Assembly (NCBI GenBank): GCA_030141605.1 | Contig: JAQGDQ010000519.1 | Coordinates: 28,991-92,990 of the forward strand | Reading direction: 5' to 3' | Origin: Tubiluchus corallicola | Lineage: Eukaryota; Priapulida; Priapulimorpha; Priapulimorphida; Tubiluchidae | DNA: 64,000 nucleotides | Shown here: positions 1 to 26,000 of the stretch, one piece after another | How the letters are laid out: each line of letters starts with the position of its first letter | How positions within the stretch are numbered: the first letter of the stretch is position 1 | Program-made: the position numbers and the translations under genes | Notes under the pieces: generated by a model | Seen by the model: only the letters and a program-made list of their open reading frames with translations | Told to the model about the DNA's origin: nothing | Database searches by the model: none

Positions 1-892
1 AAGTTTGCCAAATTTGAAAAGTGCGTCTAATTTGTTCCCACTAGCTAAGTCCTGTAAAAATTTTTTCATAAAATCGGAACTGAATTTAAATCATAGGAAT
101 TATCAAAACTCCCGCAAATTTGCCACAATAGTGCAAGCTGTAACTACTGTACTGTCATTCTGGCTTTTGCTACACCTGTCATAATCATTGTCACAGTCAA
201 CATCATCATCAGTGTCATCTTTGCCATAATTATCACTGTTATCATCAGCGTCGTTATTATCGTGATAATGTCATCACTAGCATCATCATTGTCATCATCA
301 ATATTAGTGCCATCACTTACTGTAATCACTCGACGTTATTTATTGACAGCAGCAACAGTAACAGTGGTGATGGCGATGATAATTATTATGATCACTGCTA
401 ACAATATTAACAGCAGTAACAACAATAACAACAGCAACAGCAACAACACGATGACAGCAATAATGATGATGATGGTGGTGGTGGTAGTAGTAATCCCAAC
501 AGAAGAGCGAGCAAGAAACAGACAAACAAAAAAGAGGAAGCGAACAAAAAACAAACAAATACAAACAACAATATAAGCCTTTATAACTTATTCAAGTAGG
601 TTATATAAAATATGTTTTTGTTGTACAAACTTTCCTTGTACGAAACTTTCTCTGTACCGAATTTTCCTACTATCAAAAAAGCTTTCCGAGTACTAAATTT
701 TCCTAGTACCAAACTTGTTCCGTACCATTTTTAACTTGTACTATATTTACTTGTACCAAAAATGTCTGACAAAACTTCGTTAGTACCATATTTACTAGCA
801 TCATATTTTCCCTGTACCAATTTTTCTCAGTACCAAAATTACCGCGTACCAAAATTCTTAGTACTGTAGATTTTCACGGTAGCAAAATTTCT
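1..892. other. Non-coding, simple-repeat rich; degenerate satellite flank
   Basis: No gene is supported. About 180-500 is a cloud of CAT/AAC/GAT trinucleotide runs that stays open in several frames only because it is low-complexity. From about 615 to 890, degenerate 15-mers built on TGTACCAA-like cores appear. They look like decayed units of the array that follows, so the array probably extended further left. Confidence 0.7.
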
Positions 893-2543
893 TTGTACCA
901 AAATACCGGTTCCAAACTTACCTGTACCAAATTTACTTGTACCAAACTTACCTGTACCAACTTTACTTGTACCATACTTACCTGTACCAAATTTACTTGT
1001 ACCAAACTTACCTGTACCAACTTTACTTGTACCATACTTACCTGTACCAAATTTACTTGTACCAAACTTACCTGTACCAAATTTACTTGTACCAAACTTA
1101 CCTGTACCAAATTTACTTGTACCATACTTACCTGTACCAAATTTACTTGTACCAAACTTACCTGTACCAAATTTACTTGTACCAAACTTACCTGTACCAA
1201 CTTTACTTGTACCATACTTACCTGTACCAAATTTACTTGTACCAAACTTACCTGTACCAAATTTACTTGTACCAAACTTACCTGTACCAAACTTACTTGT
1301 ACTAAATTTATTTATACCAAACTTACCTGTACCAAATTTACTCGTAGCAAACTTACTTGTACCAAATTTACTTGTACCAAACTTACTTGTACCAAATTTA
1401 CTTGTACCAAACTTACCAATACCAAATTTACTTGTACCATACTTACCTGTACCAAATTTACTTGTACCAAACTTACCTGTACCAAATTTACTTGTACCAA
1501 ACTTACCTGTACCAAATTTACTTGTACCAAACTTACCTGTACCAAATTTACTTGTACCAAACTTACCTGTACCAAATTTACTTGTACCAAACTCACCTGT
1601 ACCAAATTTACTTGTACAAAACTTACCTGTACCAAATTTACTTGTACCAAACTTACCTGTACCAAATTTACTTGTACCAAACTCACCTGTACCAAACTTA
1701 CCTGTACCAAATTTACTTGTACCAAACTTACCTATACCAAATTTACTTGTACCAAACTTACCTGTACCAAATTTACTTGTACCAAACTTACCTGTACCAA
1801 ATTTACTTGTACCAAACTTACCTGTACCAAATTTACTTGTACCAAACTTACCTGTACCAAATTTACTTGTACCAAACTTACCTGTACCAAATTTACTTGT
1901 ACAAAACTTACCTGTACCAAATTTACTTGTACCAAACTTACCTGTACCAAATTTACTTGTACAAAACTTACCTGTACCAAATTTACTTGTACCAAACTTA
2001 CCAATACCAAATTTACTTGTACCATACTTACCTATACCAAATTTACTTGTACCATACTTACCTGTACCAAATTTACTTGTACCAAACTTACCTGTACCAA
2101 ACCTACCTGTACCAAACTTACCTGTACCAAATTTACTTGTACAAAACTTACCTGTACCAAATTTACTTATACCAAACTTACCTGTACTAAATTTACTTGT
2201 ACCAAACTTACCTGTACCAAATTTACTTGTACCAAACTTACCTGTACCAAACCTACCTGTACCAAACTTACCTGTACCAAATTTACTTGTACAAAACTTA
2301 CCTGTACCAAATTTACTTATACCAAACTTACCTGTACTAAATTTACTTGTACCAAACTTACTTGTACCAAATTTACTTGTACCAAACTTACCAATACCAA
2401 ATTTACTTGTACCATACTTACCTATACCAAATTTACTTGTACCATACTTACCTGTACCAAATTTACTTGTACCAAACTTACCTGTACCAAACCTACCTGT
2501 ACCAAACTTACCTGTACCAAATTTACTTGTACCAAACTTACCG
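893..2543. repeat. Satellite array, 15-bp unit in 30-bp dimers
   Basis: About 110 tandem 15-mers alternate between ACTTACCTGTACCAA and ATTTACTTGTACCAA, giving a 30-bp dimer. Higher-order copies are visible: a variant block at 2101 recurs at 2251 (150 bp later), and another at about 2002 recurs at about 2392 (390 bp later). The right edge is abrupt near 2543, while the left edge decays gradually. Because 15 is a multiple of three, several frames stay open on both strands for hundreds of codons. These are composition artefacts, not proteins. Confidence 0.95.
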
Positions 2544-3320
2544 CGAACCTACACGTGACTTGTACATTTTGACAACACCGTTTATATGTGATGGAATTAC
2601 ACTATGTAAACAATAGCGTTTTGTTTAATAGCTTAGGATTAGGATTAGGGTTTTTTCCTCTGAGAATTTCTACGACTTTATTACCTGGCGTGTGCTACAG
2701 TTAATCCGTATTACGACAGGCCCTGATGTATAACTCGATTCTATCGCCTCTTGCGCGAGTAAGAGCCGTCAAAATGTCAGGGAGTGACTTCACTGAGTGA
2801 TCTCGTGTGATAATGATATCATAGGAACTGCAGCTCAGCATTATTACACGACAAAACTGTCTAAACCGCGTTAAACGAGATCACATGCTTTCTGACGTAA
2901 GTCGCTAAAATGTCTACAGCTTTCTACGGGCTTTTAGAACTTTTTACAGCTTTGAATCCATTTGCGTTTTGGCTGAATACTGCTGCAGTGCTTCTCTACT
3001 GATGAACAAGCAGAAATCCTGGAAAATGGCTTTGCTGAGTTCATTCATAATTCAACAACAAGCAGCGAGTGTGTTGTGATCATGGCTCAAGGTTTCAGTG
3101 TGGCCATATTGTCTCTGTGTGATCTTTCAGAAGCTTAGCTAATCAATCTGCTGCTAAGTTCTAAGTAATTACAGCAACGAGACGCCAAGGAAGCCAGTTT
3201 AATCTTCTCCGATGGTCTTCTCAGGGGACACGTTAATGTCAAAAGCATGATTTGTTTCAGCAAAAAGTTTGGCTGTCATCAGCTGTGTGCGTTTCGTATT
3301 CAAATTTAGTGAACAATCGG
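2544..3320. other. No gene recognised
   Basis: Unique-looking sequence with no long ORF and no phased exon that I can support. A short TTAGG-like run near 2633-2650 has only about three units and is not a telomere array. Confidence 0.5.
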
Positions 3321-3722
3321 TAGTGACATTGTTTGCTTAACAAACAGTTGAGCGCTTGATCATCACAGAGCATGCGCTATAATACCTATATTAAGGCCAG
3401 TGTGAACCTGACTTAATAAATTTTAATTTTGTAGCCAAGGTGGCTCCATCTAGCTAGTGACATTGTTTGCGTAACAAACAGTTGAGTGCTTGATCTTCAC
3501 AGAGCATGCGCTATAATACCTATATTAAGGCCAGTGTGAACCTGACTTAATAAATTTAAATTTTGTAGCCAAGGTGGCTCCATCTAGCTAGTGACATTGT
3601 TTGCGTAACAAACAGTTGAGTGCTTGATCATCACAGAGCATGCGCTATAATACCTATATTAAGGCCAGTGTGAACCTGACTTAATAAATTTTAATTTTGT
3701 AGCCATGGTGGCTCCATCTAGC
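3321..3722. repeat. Three tandem 134-bp units
   Basis: Units start at 3321, 3455 and 3589, each beginning TAGTGACATTGTTTGC and ending in GGCTCCATCTAGC. The copies differ at only a few bases, so the triplication is recent. Confidence 0.95.
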
Positions 3723-4839
3723 TAGAACGTTTAAAGTGTGGGCATTGACCTACTTATGTTTTCATTATGCTGTTCTGTAGTATGAGGGAACATGTGTCTT
3801 GTGCAAGCTAGCGAAACTTTTCATTAGTTGTATGTCGCAACGATGTACGTTTATTTCTATTAATTTTTAAATATTGCAGAAATAAAGATCAGTCATTTAG
3901 AATGAAATTCAACTGAGACTTTTGAAGTTGTCATAAATACCTCTCAGAGACACTAACAACTTACATTGATTAACAAAACTTCTTTAATAATTCATAATAT
4001 TATAGCATATAATATATAATAATGCATATTTAATAAAGCATTTGTAACAATTCATGTAGTCGAAATGTTTTTAGATGTTGACTTATTTTGAGAAATTTTT
4101 CTCTCACATTATTTCCTGCTCGGCGCATCAAATCCCTGTTATAAGTACATGCTGCGCCAGTACAATCTAAAGCAAAACCAGACCCAGTCTTAGACTGTAG
4201 GTCAAAACAATCTACTCTTCAAAATATTGAAAGGAAACATACTATTTTTTTCAAAAATGAATTACGTGAAAGAATTATTACCACACAAACACAATTTCAC
4301 GTTTGCACCACTAATTTTTCTCTGTTAACACGCATTTCGCCATTCGCTAGTTAGATGGACACTAGCGCCTGCATTTCAGAAACGCATTGTATAAAAAAAC
4401 AGGTGCTGTACATCTCAGTTTCGATGTGTTAGTTTGTGACGAACTACACACGTTCGACAGCTCTTGCGTGAGCACAGCGCTAAATTTGAAATTTGAATTT
4501 TTATCTTAGAACTTGTCTAGTTTTAGCACAACACACAGAATATCTTACAGTAGCGCAGTACTTCAATTTTCGCTTTCGCAAACACGTGCAACACGCTCAG
4601 GGAATATTTTTGCTGTTGAAAATTATGTTAGTTTGTGATGGCATCAATAGTTGGGCTAATCCACCGCTAATTAAGTTTTTAATCTATTATTTGATTATCA
4701 GAAACACCTTTGCAGTATTAATTCTGTTAAAATGTATACTTTGTATCGGACTTGAAAATGGGGTAGTATGAAAAATCATCCTGTCTTCCTTTGAGCTATA
4801 ATATTTGTTTTATTTTAAGCAGATTTTCTTTTCGGAACT
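3723..4839. other. No gene recognised
   Basis: AT-rich sequence. A 92-codon open frame at 4493-4771 (+) has no recognisable motif and ordinary AT-rich composition. I do not call it. Confidence 0.5.
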
Positions 4840-5650
4840 GTAAGAGTTCAAGTCACAATCACGTTTAATTGTATAGACTATGTATATTCATAGGCGTAGC
4901 CAGGTTTTAAAGTTAGGGGGAGCAAGCAGATAAGAGTTCAAGTCACTATCACGTTTAATTGTATAGACTGTGTATATTCATGGGCGTAGCCAGGTTCTAA
5001 AGTTAGGGGGAGCAAGCAGGTGAGAGTTCAAGTCACAATCAAGTTTAATTGCATAGACTATGTATATTCATGGGCGTAGCCAGGTTCTAAAGTTAGGGGG
5101 AGCAAGCAGGTGAGAGTTCAAGTCACAATCAAGTTTAATTGTATAGACTGTGTATATTTATGGGCGTAGCCAGGTTCTAAAGTTAGGGGGAGCAAGCAGG
5201 TGAGAGTTCAAGTCACAATCAAGTTTAATTGCATAGACTATGTATATTCATAGGCGTAGCCAGGTTTTAAAGTTAGGGGGAGCAAGCAGATAAGAGTTCA
5301 AGTCACTATCACGTTTAATTGTATAGACTGTGTATATTCATGGGCGTAGCCAGGTTCTAAAGTTAGGGGGAGCAAGCAGGTGAGAGTTCAAGTCACAATC
5401 AAGTTTAATTGCATAGACTATGTATATTCATGGGCGTAGCCAGGTTCTAAAGTTAGGGGGAGCAAGCAGGTGAGAGTTCAAGTCACAATCAAGTTTAATT
5501 GCATAGACTATGTATATTCATGGGCGTAGCCAGGTTCTAAAGTTAGGGGGAGCAAGCAGGTGAGAGTTCAAGTCACAATCAAGTTTAATTGTATAGACTG
5601 TGTATATTCATGGGCGTAGCCAGGTTTTAAAGTTAGGGGGAGCAAGCACA
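4840..5650. repeat. Nine tandem 90-bp units containing a GGCGTAGCCAGG motif
   Basis: The unit runs from GAGTTCAAGTCAC through GGGCGTAGCCAGG to AGGGGGAGCAAGC, with repeats at 4921, 5011, 5101 and so on to 5641. Variants at 4930 and 5290 (CACTATCACG) suggest a partial 360-bp higher-order repeat. Sequence near 5890-5935 (CTCCCC...GCCTATG) looks roughly like the inverse of the unit's CATAGGCGTAG...GGGGGAG stretch. The array may therefore be an amplified end of a terminal-inverted-repeat element; that part is inference. Confidence 0.9.
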
Positions 5651-6764
5651 TAAAAAAGGCGACGTAACAAATATAAAACAATTTTTAACGCATTGATTAT
5701 ACATTTTAATTTTGTGTTTAAAATCAAAGCACGAGGAAGAAACAGTTTTAAAGGAAGTACAAAATTGTTATTTTCTATTTAAAATTAAAGCTCAATAAAG
5801 CTTTTATAATAAGCCCATAAATTCCGAGACATAATAAAAACACGTGTGTTGAAAACGTACCAATTTTGAAAAATGTGCTCAAGGGGAGCAGTTATCTCCC
5901 CTTCCTCCCCTATTCGTTACCCCACTGCCTATGTGTTAGGACATCAGACTTTTGCTCATTCAAAATGCGTTATCAGTTGACACTTGAAACTTGTACTCGT
6001 CATCATGTGCCTGGTTGTGTCATCGCAGTAATCATAATCATCATCGCCTTCGTCGTCATCGTCATCATCACAATCACCATCATCACCATCACGTCATCAT
6101 GATGTTGGTCTAGACTTAGTCGCAATCCCGTCATCACCATCATCACCATCGTCATCGCCATCATACTATGAAATTTTGCTGTAGTAATTTAGTTTTCATG
6201 TATCTATATATTGTTATGAGTTGGAATTGGTTACACAAAACATGTTGAATAAACGGAGATGCATTTTAAACATTACTTCATTTTTATTGCCAGTAAACAC
6301 AAGAATAACAAAAACAAAACATCAGGGCTGTCGTCCTGAGCAGCCGACATTACTTCCACCTCAATAACAACTCCCCCTAGCTAGGTCAAAAGCAAGTACA
6401 GAACACATGTGAGAAGCCAACCTGGCGCTTAAATTAAAATCGGCAGGTGGGTCATAACATCATATATATATATATATATATATATTAATTCTTTATTTGT
6501 CATTAAAATGGTTCACTCATTATAATAAAATTGAGTAAGCCTCAGCGTAATGTTAAAATAACAACACTGTTTAAGACAAATGCGTCAGGGGCGGGGGTAG
6601 ATGAAAGTTGAGTCTGTGTAATTAGTATCAGATGCACAATGTGGAAGTCGAAACCTGTTATATTGAAACGTGTTATGTGGATCTAGACTTGGCTGCATTC
6701 TCTCGAAATAATTTCAAAGCAGCAAAATTTTAGAAGCTGCAACCACCGCCAACCAGAGCAGTTG
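5651..6764. other. No gene; ATC and AT microsatellites
   Basis: CAT/ATC microsatellite runs occur at about 6030-6170 and a short AT run at about 6462-6485. I see no conserved coding segment. Confidence 0.5.
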
Positions 6765-7314
6765 TACAGGTTTTACATGTCAAATGTAGATTTAGGTAAT
6801 TCAAATGTGTCCTGGTAACTCAAATGTAGACTTAGGTAGTTCAAATGTGTTAACAATGGTTTTCAAGAAATCTTACGCGTTTTTGGTAAGTCAAATGTAG
6901 ACACATGTCAAGTCAAATGTGACATTGGTATCTCAAATGTGGATAGGTGTCAAAATAATAACTTTATAGGTCTACTAATGGTTCACTAATATTCTGTAAA
7001 CTTTACATACCATTGGAACTGTTAGAGAAAACAATACATTCTTAAAATAAACAATGCTTCTTGAGAGAAACTAATTCATTAATGCAGTGCTAATGCATTA
7101 CTTAAAAAACTAATTAGTGATTCACTGTTCATTGGGAAGTGATGCTGCCGATAGCACCATGACCATAAAATATAACTTTCATTTCGTTTTGCTTTTCGTA
7201 ATTTGCACTTAAATGAGTTAATTACCGATTTATTCAAAGTACCGCATCTACATTTGACTTACCTAAGTCACATTTGAACTTTCCTGAGTCTACATTTGAC
7301 GTGTAAAACCTATA
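6765..7314. mobile_element. MITE with TCAAATGT subterminal repeats (family B), copy 1
   Basis: The ends are near-perfect inverted repeats: AGGTTTTACATGTCAAATGT on the left and its inverse ending GTGTAAAACCTATA on the right. Many TCAAATGT / ACATTTGA motifs lie inside each arm, forming long subterminal repeats. A second copy lies at 44495-44957. No transposase is present. The target duplication may be just TA, so the superfamily is uncertain. Confidence 0.75.
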
Positions 7315-7555
7315 GTTACTGTAAAGCAATTTCTCCACGTTTGTAACTTTCATTACTGCCAAGGGCGTTTTAGCAACGACATTATACAGTATTCATTCGT
7401 TCATTCGTTGTTTATCGATCACAGCATATATATATATACTAGCAGCACGTAAAATTGATCATTGAAAAGTTTCATCGACCGTCTTATCGTTTTTCTACTA
7501 CAGCAATCACTGGAAACTGTAGCCATTACGCCTGGGCATAAACCGATGTTCAAGC

Positions 7556-7978
7556 GATTAATTTTCTTTTACTCTGTTTACTGCCTTGTTGCTCAAATTG
7601 AGAACTAGTCTGGAATGCGAAGCATTGGGTGACTAGCTTATTAGGTTTTCCCGCTCATTTATTGTTGACGTGGAATCCATTTTGTGAATATATTATTTAA
7701 TGACAAAAGTCTTTGTCTTTTTGTCTTTTTAATTAAGTTTTACTCTGTTGTTGTTGAAATTGAGGACTAGTCCGGAATGCGAAGCATTGGGTGACTAGCT
7801 TATTAGGTTTTCCCGCTCATTTATTGCTGTCGTAAATCCATTTTGTGAATATATTATTTAAAGACAAAAGTCTTTGTCTTTTTGTCTTTTTAATTAACTT
7901 TTACTCTGTTTACTGCCTTGTTGCTCAAATTGAGAACTAGTCTGGAATGCGAAGCATTCGGTTACTAGCTTAATAATT
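7556..7978. repeat. Tandem repeat, ~162-170 bp, about 2.5 units
   Basis: The segment around GGAATGCGAAGCATT and CTAGCTTATTAGG recurs at about 7612, 7774 and 7944, with intervening blocks including CTTTGTCTTTTTGTC. The last unit is partial. Confidence 0.85.
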
Positions 7979-8917
7979 TTTTACTAGCTTAATTTTGGTC
8001 ATTTAAGTACACTCACTGACCACTCGGCTAAACATCTCGCTCATCGCGAAGCCCACTAACGTGGAATGTTGACACAATTTTATGACTAGAAAGGTTTGTG
8101 AAGCCAACGGGTTGAGGCACATTTACTTATTCACTTTTGGCTTCCTAGCTATTATCAGTCTAATAAACCATTCCGTGCGCTCGACACACATTGAGTAGCA
8201 GCACTCGTTAGCATGAACGACATGACTACGCTAATATAGCTTAGAGTTAATTAATTCTGTAGGGGTTATAGGCGTACGAGTCAGGGGGGTGCAGCTCCTT
8301 GGAGTCGTGCAATCACCAAATTTTTCGCGCACCAATAATGAAAAAATAAAATAGTGTTTTTCATAAAAGGAAATTTCCAAATTTGTCCAATGACGTCAAA
8401 TAAAGTGCTCGAAATCCGGACATTTTCTGATCATGGGGGGGGGGGTGAGGCAATTCCTGACTCGCAGTTGACTTTTTCAGGTTGGCGCTGTATTTTTGGG
8501 CAATAGTGGTTCAGTTCTCCTACTCCCCCCCCCCCCCCACAGGAATCCCTATGCCAAGAGCGTGGGATGAAAGTCAAGTTGTTATTGGTTACAAAGTTAA
8601 GCAACACTGATTCTAGTTAGTAACTGGTAGGCGACATTGGGAAAAGTCGCTTTTGCCGCGTCCATTTGCCATACCGCCTCCGCCCGTCTCTTTCGTTGAG
8701 AGCAAAACCGCGAAGTCGCTAAAACCACTCTGTTTGTTCAGCGCTTCCCTTTAAGACATTGTCCTTGAAACTTAGCTGAGTTTCCTTTCTGCTACAATTG
8801 CTCCATTACACCCCCCACCCCCACCCCCCAATAGCTCTTGTTGAACTCCAGATGGCAGACTGCAGTGTGCCAAATAAAGTGAAAGTAGCAAACTAATAAG
8901 CCATCGTATTTCACTCA
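7979..8917. other. No gene; G/C homopolymer-flanked element remnant
   Basis: About 8265-8555 starts near TATAGGCGTACGAGTCAGGGGGG and ends in a C-run followed by AGGAATCCCTATGCC, which resembles a decayed inverted-terminal-repeat element. At 8588-8645 a short AAGTTAAGCAACAC... segment resembles the middle of the 5S-like head of the SINEs described below. Neither is more than a fragment. Confidence 0.4.
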
Positions 8918-9575
8918 GGCTCCTCCTCCTGGATCTGCCACGATGCTGCTGCGTGATACTAAGCTTTTCCTGGATCTGCCACAATGCTGCTGCGTGATGC
9001 TAAGCTTTTCCTGGATCTGCCACAATGCTGCTGCGTGATACTAAGCTTTTCCTCCTGGATCTGCCACAATGCTGCTGCGTGATACTAAGCTTTTCCTGGA
9101 TCTGCCACGATGCTGCTGCGTGATACTAAGCTTTTCCTGGATCTGCCACAATGCTGCTGCGTGATACTAAGCTTTTCCTGGATCTGTTACAATGCTGCTG
9201 CGTGATACTAAGCTTTTCCTGGATCTGCCACAATGCTGCTGCGTGATACTAAGCTTTTCCTGGATCTGCCACAATGCTGCTGCGTGATACTAAGCTTTTC
9301 CTGGATCTGCCACGATGCTGCTGCGTGATACTAGGCTCCTCCTCCTGGATCTGCCACGATGCTGCTGCGTGATACTAGGTTTTGTTGAATGCTGCTGCGT
9401 GATACTAAGCTTTTCCTGGATCTGCCACAATGCTGCTGCGTGATACTAAGCTTTTCCTGGATCTGCCACGATGCTGCTGCGTGATACTAGGCTCCTCCTC
9501 CTGGATCTGCCACAATGCTGCTGCGTGATACTAGGCTTCTCCTGCATCTGCCACGATGCTGCTGCGTGATACTAA
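8918..9575. repeat. 41-bp tandem array
   Basis: About 16 units share the core GGATCTGCCACAATGCTGCT and GCGTGATACTAAGCTTTTCC. Some units carry a 3-bp CCT insertion and one interrupted unit lies near 9380. The array stops about 25 bp before the splice acceptor of the 45-bp exon at 9601. Confidence 0.95.
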
Positions 9576-9600
9576 TGAGGTGTTCGTTAATTTTTTACAG

Positions 9601-23016
<13,416 letters not shown>

Positions 23017-26000
23017 TGTTGCTGACAGGCAGGTCCATGGGCGTGTTAACCTAAAAACGTAGAGCATAATGTTGACGTCTAAGGAGATATACTTACACAT
23101 CTGCAAAATACGATATTCGAAGAGAAAAATGGTTGCTGATTTTAACAATATCTGCATTAAACATTTATACGGAAACATTAGGAAACAGGCTGCACTCAGC
23201 GAATGATTTTCATTTTTATCAAAATAGTTGCATCAGGTTTTAAAAGGCAGTGTATGATTATGAGATCTGTCACAGCAAGCTTAAACTAGCAGGAAATTGA
23301 GCTAAAAAGCATGCTAGTCAATTAAGCAACCAAAATGCAAACTTGACGTTTTCTGAGCCTTCGTTTAAGACTTCAGGTTTTGGCATAAATGCATTTAGTT
23401 TACTGTAGGTGATCTATACACGCACAGGGATTCATGTATCTATATAATAATTCTAGTGCTCCCTTGTGGTAGTAGATAGTTAGTATTATAGTGTACATAT
23501 TAACGTAATGTTGCCAGTAGTTTAGAGTTTTCTAAATTACAGCAAGAATAGAAAGCTTATCCCACCACACTGTTAGGAAATTCTAAATGCGTGCTTGCTT
23601 ATCAAAACCATCCATAAGTTGGCATTTAAGCTTTTCCGGTAATTCTCAATTTCATGAGGATCATTTTGGTACCAAGCTCATCGCTTCTTGTTATTAGTGA
23701 GAGTTGCAGGTGTAGGCTATGCACTGAAAAACATAATCTTGAGAAAATCGCTGTTGAAGTTTGCCATTGTTTTTTTTGTTACGTTTCTGCAAAACACTTA
23801 GCAACCGCACAAATGTTGGTTGTTACGGACTTTGCTAAGACACAATGAAGTTATGTTTAAATCCAGTAGATGGCTCTTCCTGACGAAGATCTGGGCTTGG
23901 CAACAGAAAAAACCCTAAGCAAAATGACTGCTTCCATGAGCTACTACCGAAGTCTGAAAATACAAGTTTTTCACAATAGTAGCACGAGTTTCTCACTAGA
24001 AAAGTATAGGGTTATAACATTACACTTTTAGTATTTTTTAAACATTTTCTTGATAATTTGATGTTAGAATATAAAAGTCCAATATATTTAGCATTTGTTT
24101 TTATGAAAAAAAACAAAAAATTGACAATTGACCAAATTTTTGGCGCACTCTACTTTGAAGCATCATAACGTAGTTTTAAGTGCCGACTTGTGGACGATTT
24201 TGGTTTGCAAGCACACAAACGTAGTTGAACTGATTCAACTGTGGACGTTTCAAATGCTCAATTAGTGTGATTATTAATTTGTGTAATTAAAGGAAATTAG
24301 CGTGATTAGATCAGTTTGAAGGGAACAGGTCACATTTATATTCTAGTCGTTTGTGGTGTCTGCCTACTTGGTCAGAGTTGCCAGACTAGTGAGACTATAC
24401 TTATTACATCATGGTGTTTGGCGAATTAGAAAAATGATGTTCTTAATAAATTAAAATAGGGAATTGACGCTTATAGCTATATAGACTACTTAAAATGTAA
24501 TCACAAGGCTTTCTTAATGGAGATTGCCATGGCTACCCAAAACAGAAAGTATCACGTGAGTTGCTTACTTAAGCTTAAAATAACGTAATTAATGCTGCTC
24601 TAGTTGAGCGTAAGTATAACGTTGGACCTATTCTGTTGTAAGAATGTCACATGTGAAATATTTTGTAGAAAAACATATGGGAAAAATATTTCGTTATCCG
24701 GGAACATACTGTTAGCAACGCTGTAACCAGAGATTATTTGGAATGAGCTCATTTTTACTGATAATTTTTATGGTGTAATTTAAAATTACGTTTTCGGAGT
24801 TGGCGCTATTAGTGGATAGATGGCACCACCTTTCAGTAAACACAAAGTTAATGACTTGTGGTAAGACTTTTTACGGTGAAACATCAAAAGAATACGCACG
24901 GTTTTGCATTGTAATTGATATAGAGCCATATAAAATTATTGGTTTTACTTTCTTCTATTATTATTATCTGACAAAAATTCTGCTGTTTGCATTCAAAATG
25001 AATCTGTTGTTAAATTTTAAAAAGACCTTTAAAAATACTGTAATGTACTAGTGTTTTAGAGAAAATAGCAAAATATTGTAAGACAAATTTCTAACAAATT
25101 CTCTGACTTTTTGCATTCTTAAACACAGATGAACAAAATTGCCCTATAATAGCAAAAAATTAGATAGAACAGCCATGCAGAATATATATAGAATGTTAAA
25201 TACCGGTGGATATACTTGTGTGAGATAGACAATATAAGAATAAACTGAAAATAATAATGCACTTTTAAATTGTTTATTTTGAAACATTGTTTACTTTTAA
25301 ATTGTGGTTTTCACGGTTTACAATAGATAGATAGATAGATATTTTATTTCTGAAAATCAAATTTCCAACACGAAAATTACAAACTCGACGCATACCCGAT
25401 GGTTTTATCAGCAGGCAGAGCTCGGGTAATGATTTCCAGATCATACTAACAATTTGACTCAACAGAGCTGCACAAGGTATATACACAGATATACAAATTT
25501 AGTTGTAAACTCCATGAAGCGAAAAAACTATTTACTAAGCATTTGTACACATTTCATAAACAAATATTTTACCTATATGATAATCACAGTGATGCGGTTA
25601 TGTGTCCACTAACAAAGCTATACTATTTAATTAAAAAATCTATGCATACAGTCGTAAATGAAATTTCCAATTGTCATTAATTCTCCATCAAATAAATTTG
25701 CAATATTGCTATAATTTAACGCGTACAGTGATCTATAAAATGCATTTTCATGGCACAATAGCAATAAAGAAATCGTTTTACGACAAATAATTATTTACAG
25801 ACAGAATCCTACATTTTAGAAATGCTCATACACGGCAATATACCCAATTATGTATAACAGTCAGGGCAAAGCTAGCATCACATGAATTAACCTGTAAAAA
25901 TTAAAAATAAAATTTTCTACCTTCTGTTCAACTGACTACTGATGTTGAATACTAGAGCACAGCTGAAATGTAGCTTGATTGTAAAAAGTATAAAAAATTA

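Noticed and set aside
893-2572. Long open frames (up to 559 codons, both strands) over the 15-bp array
   Set aside because: Period 15 is divisible by three, so open frames arise automatically; the peptides are two alternating pentamers with no start context or flanking gene structure.
2630-2655. Telomere-like TTAGG repeats
   Set aside because: Only about three imperfect units in the window interior.
4493-4771. 92-codon ORF (+)
   Set aside because: No motif, no splice context, composition as in the surrounding AT-rich DNA.
8918-9575. Regularly spaced repeats as a CRISPR-like array
   Set aside because: No unique spacers; units are contiguous and the genome is eukaryotic. The same holds for the arrays at 4840, 14633, 28097 and 38779.
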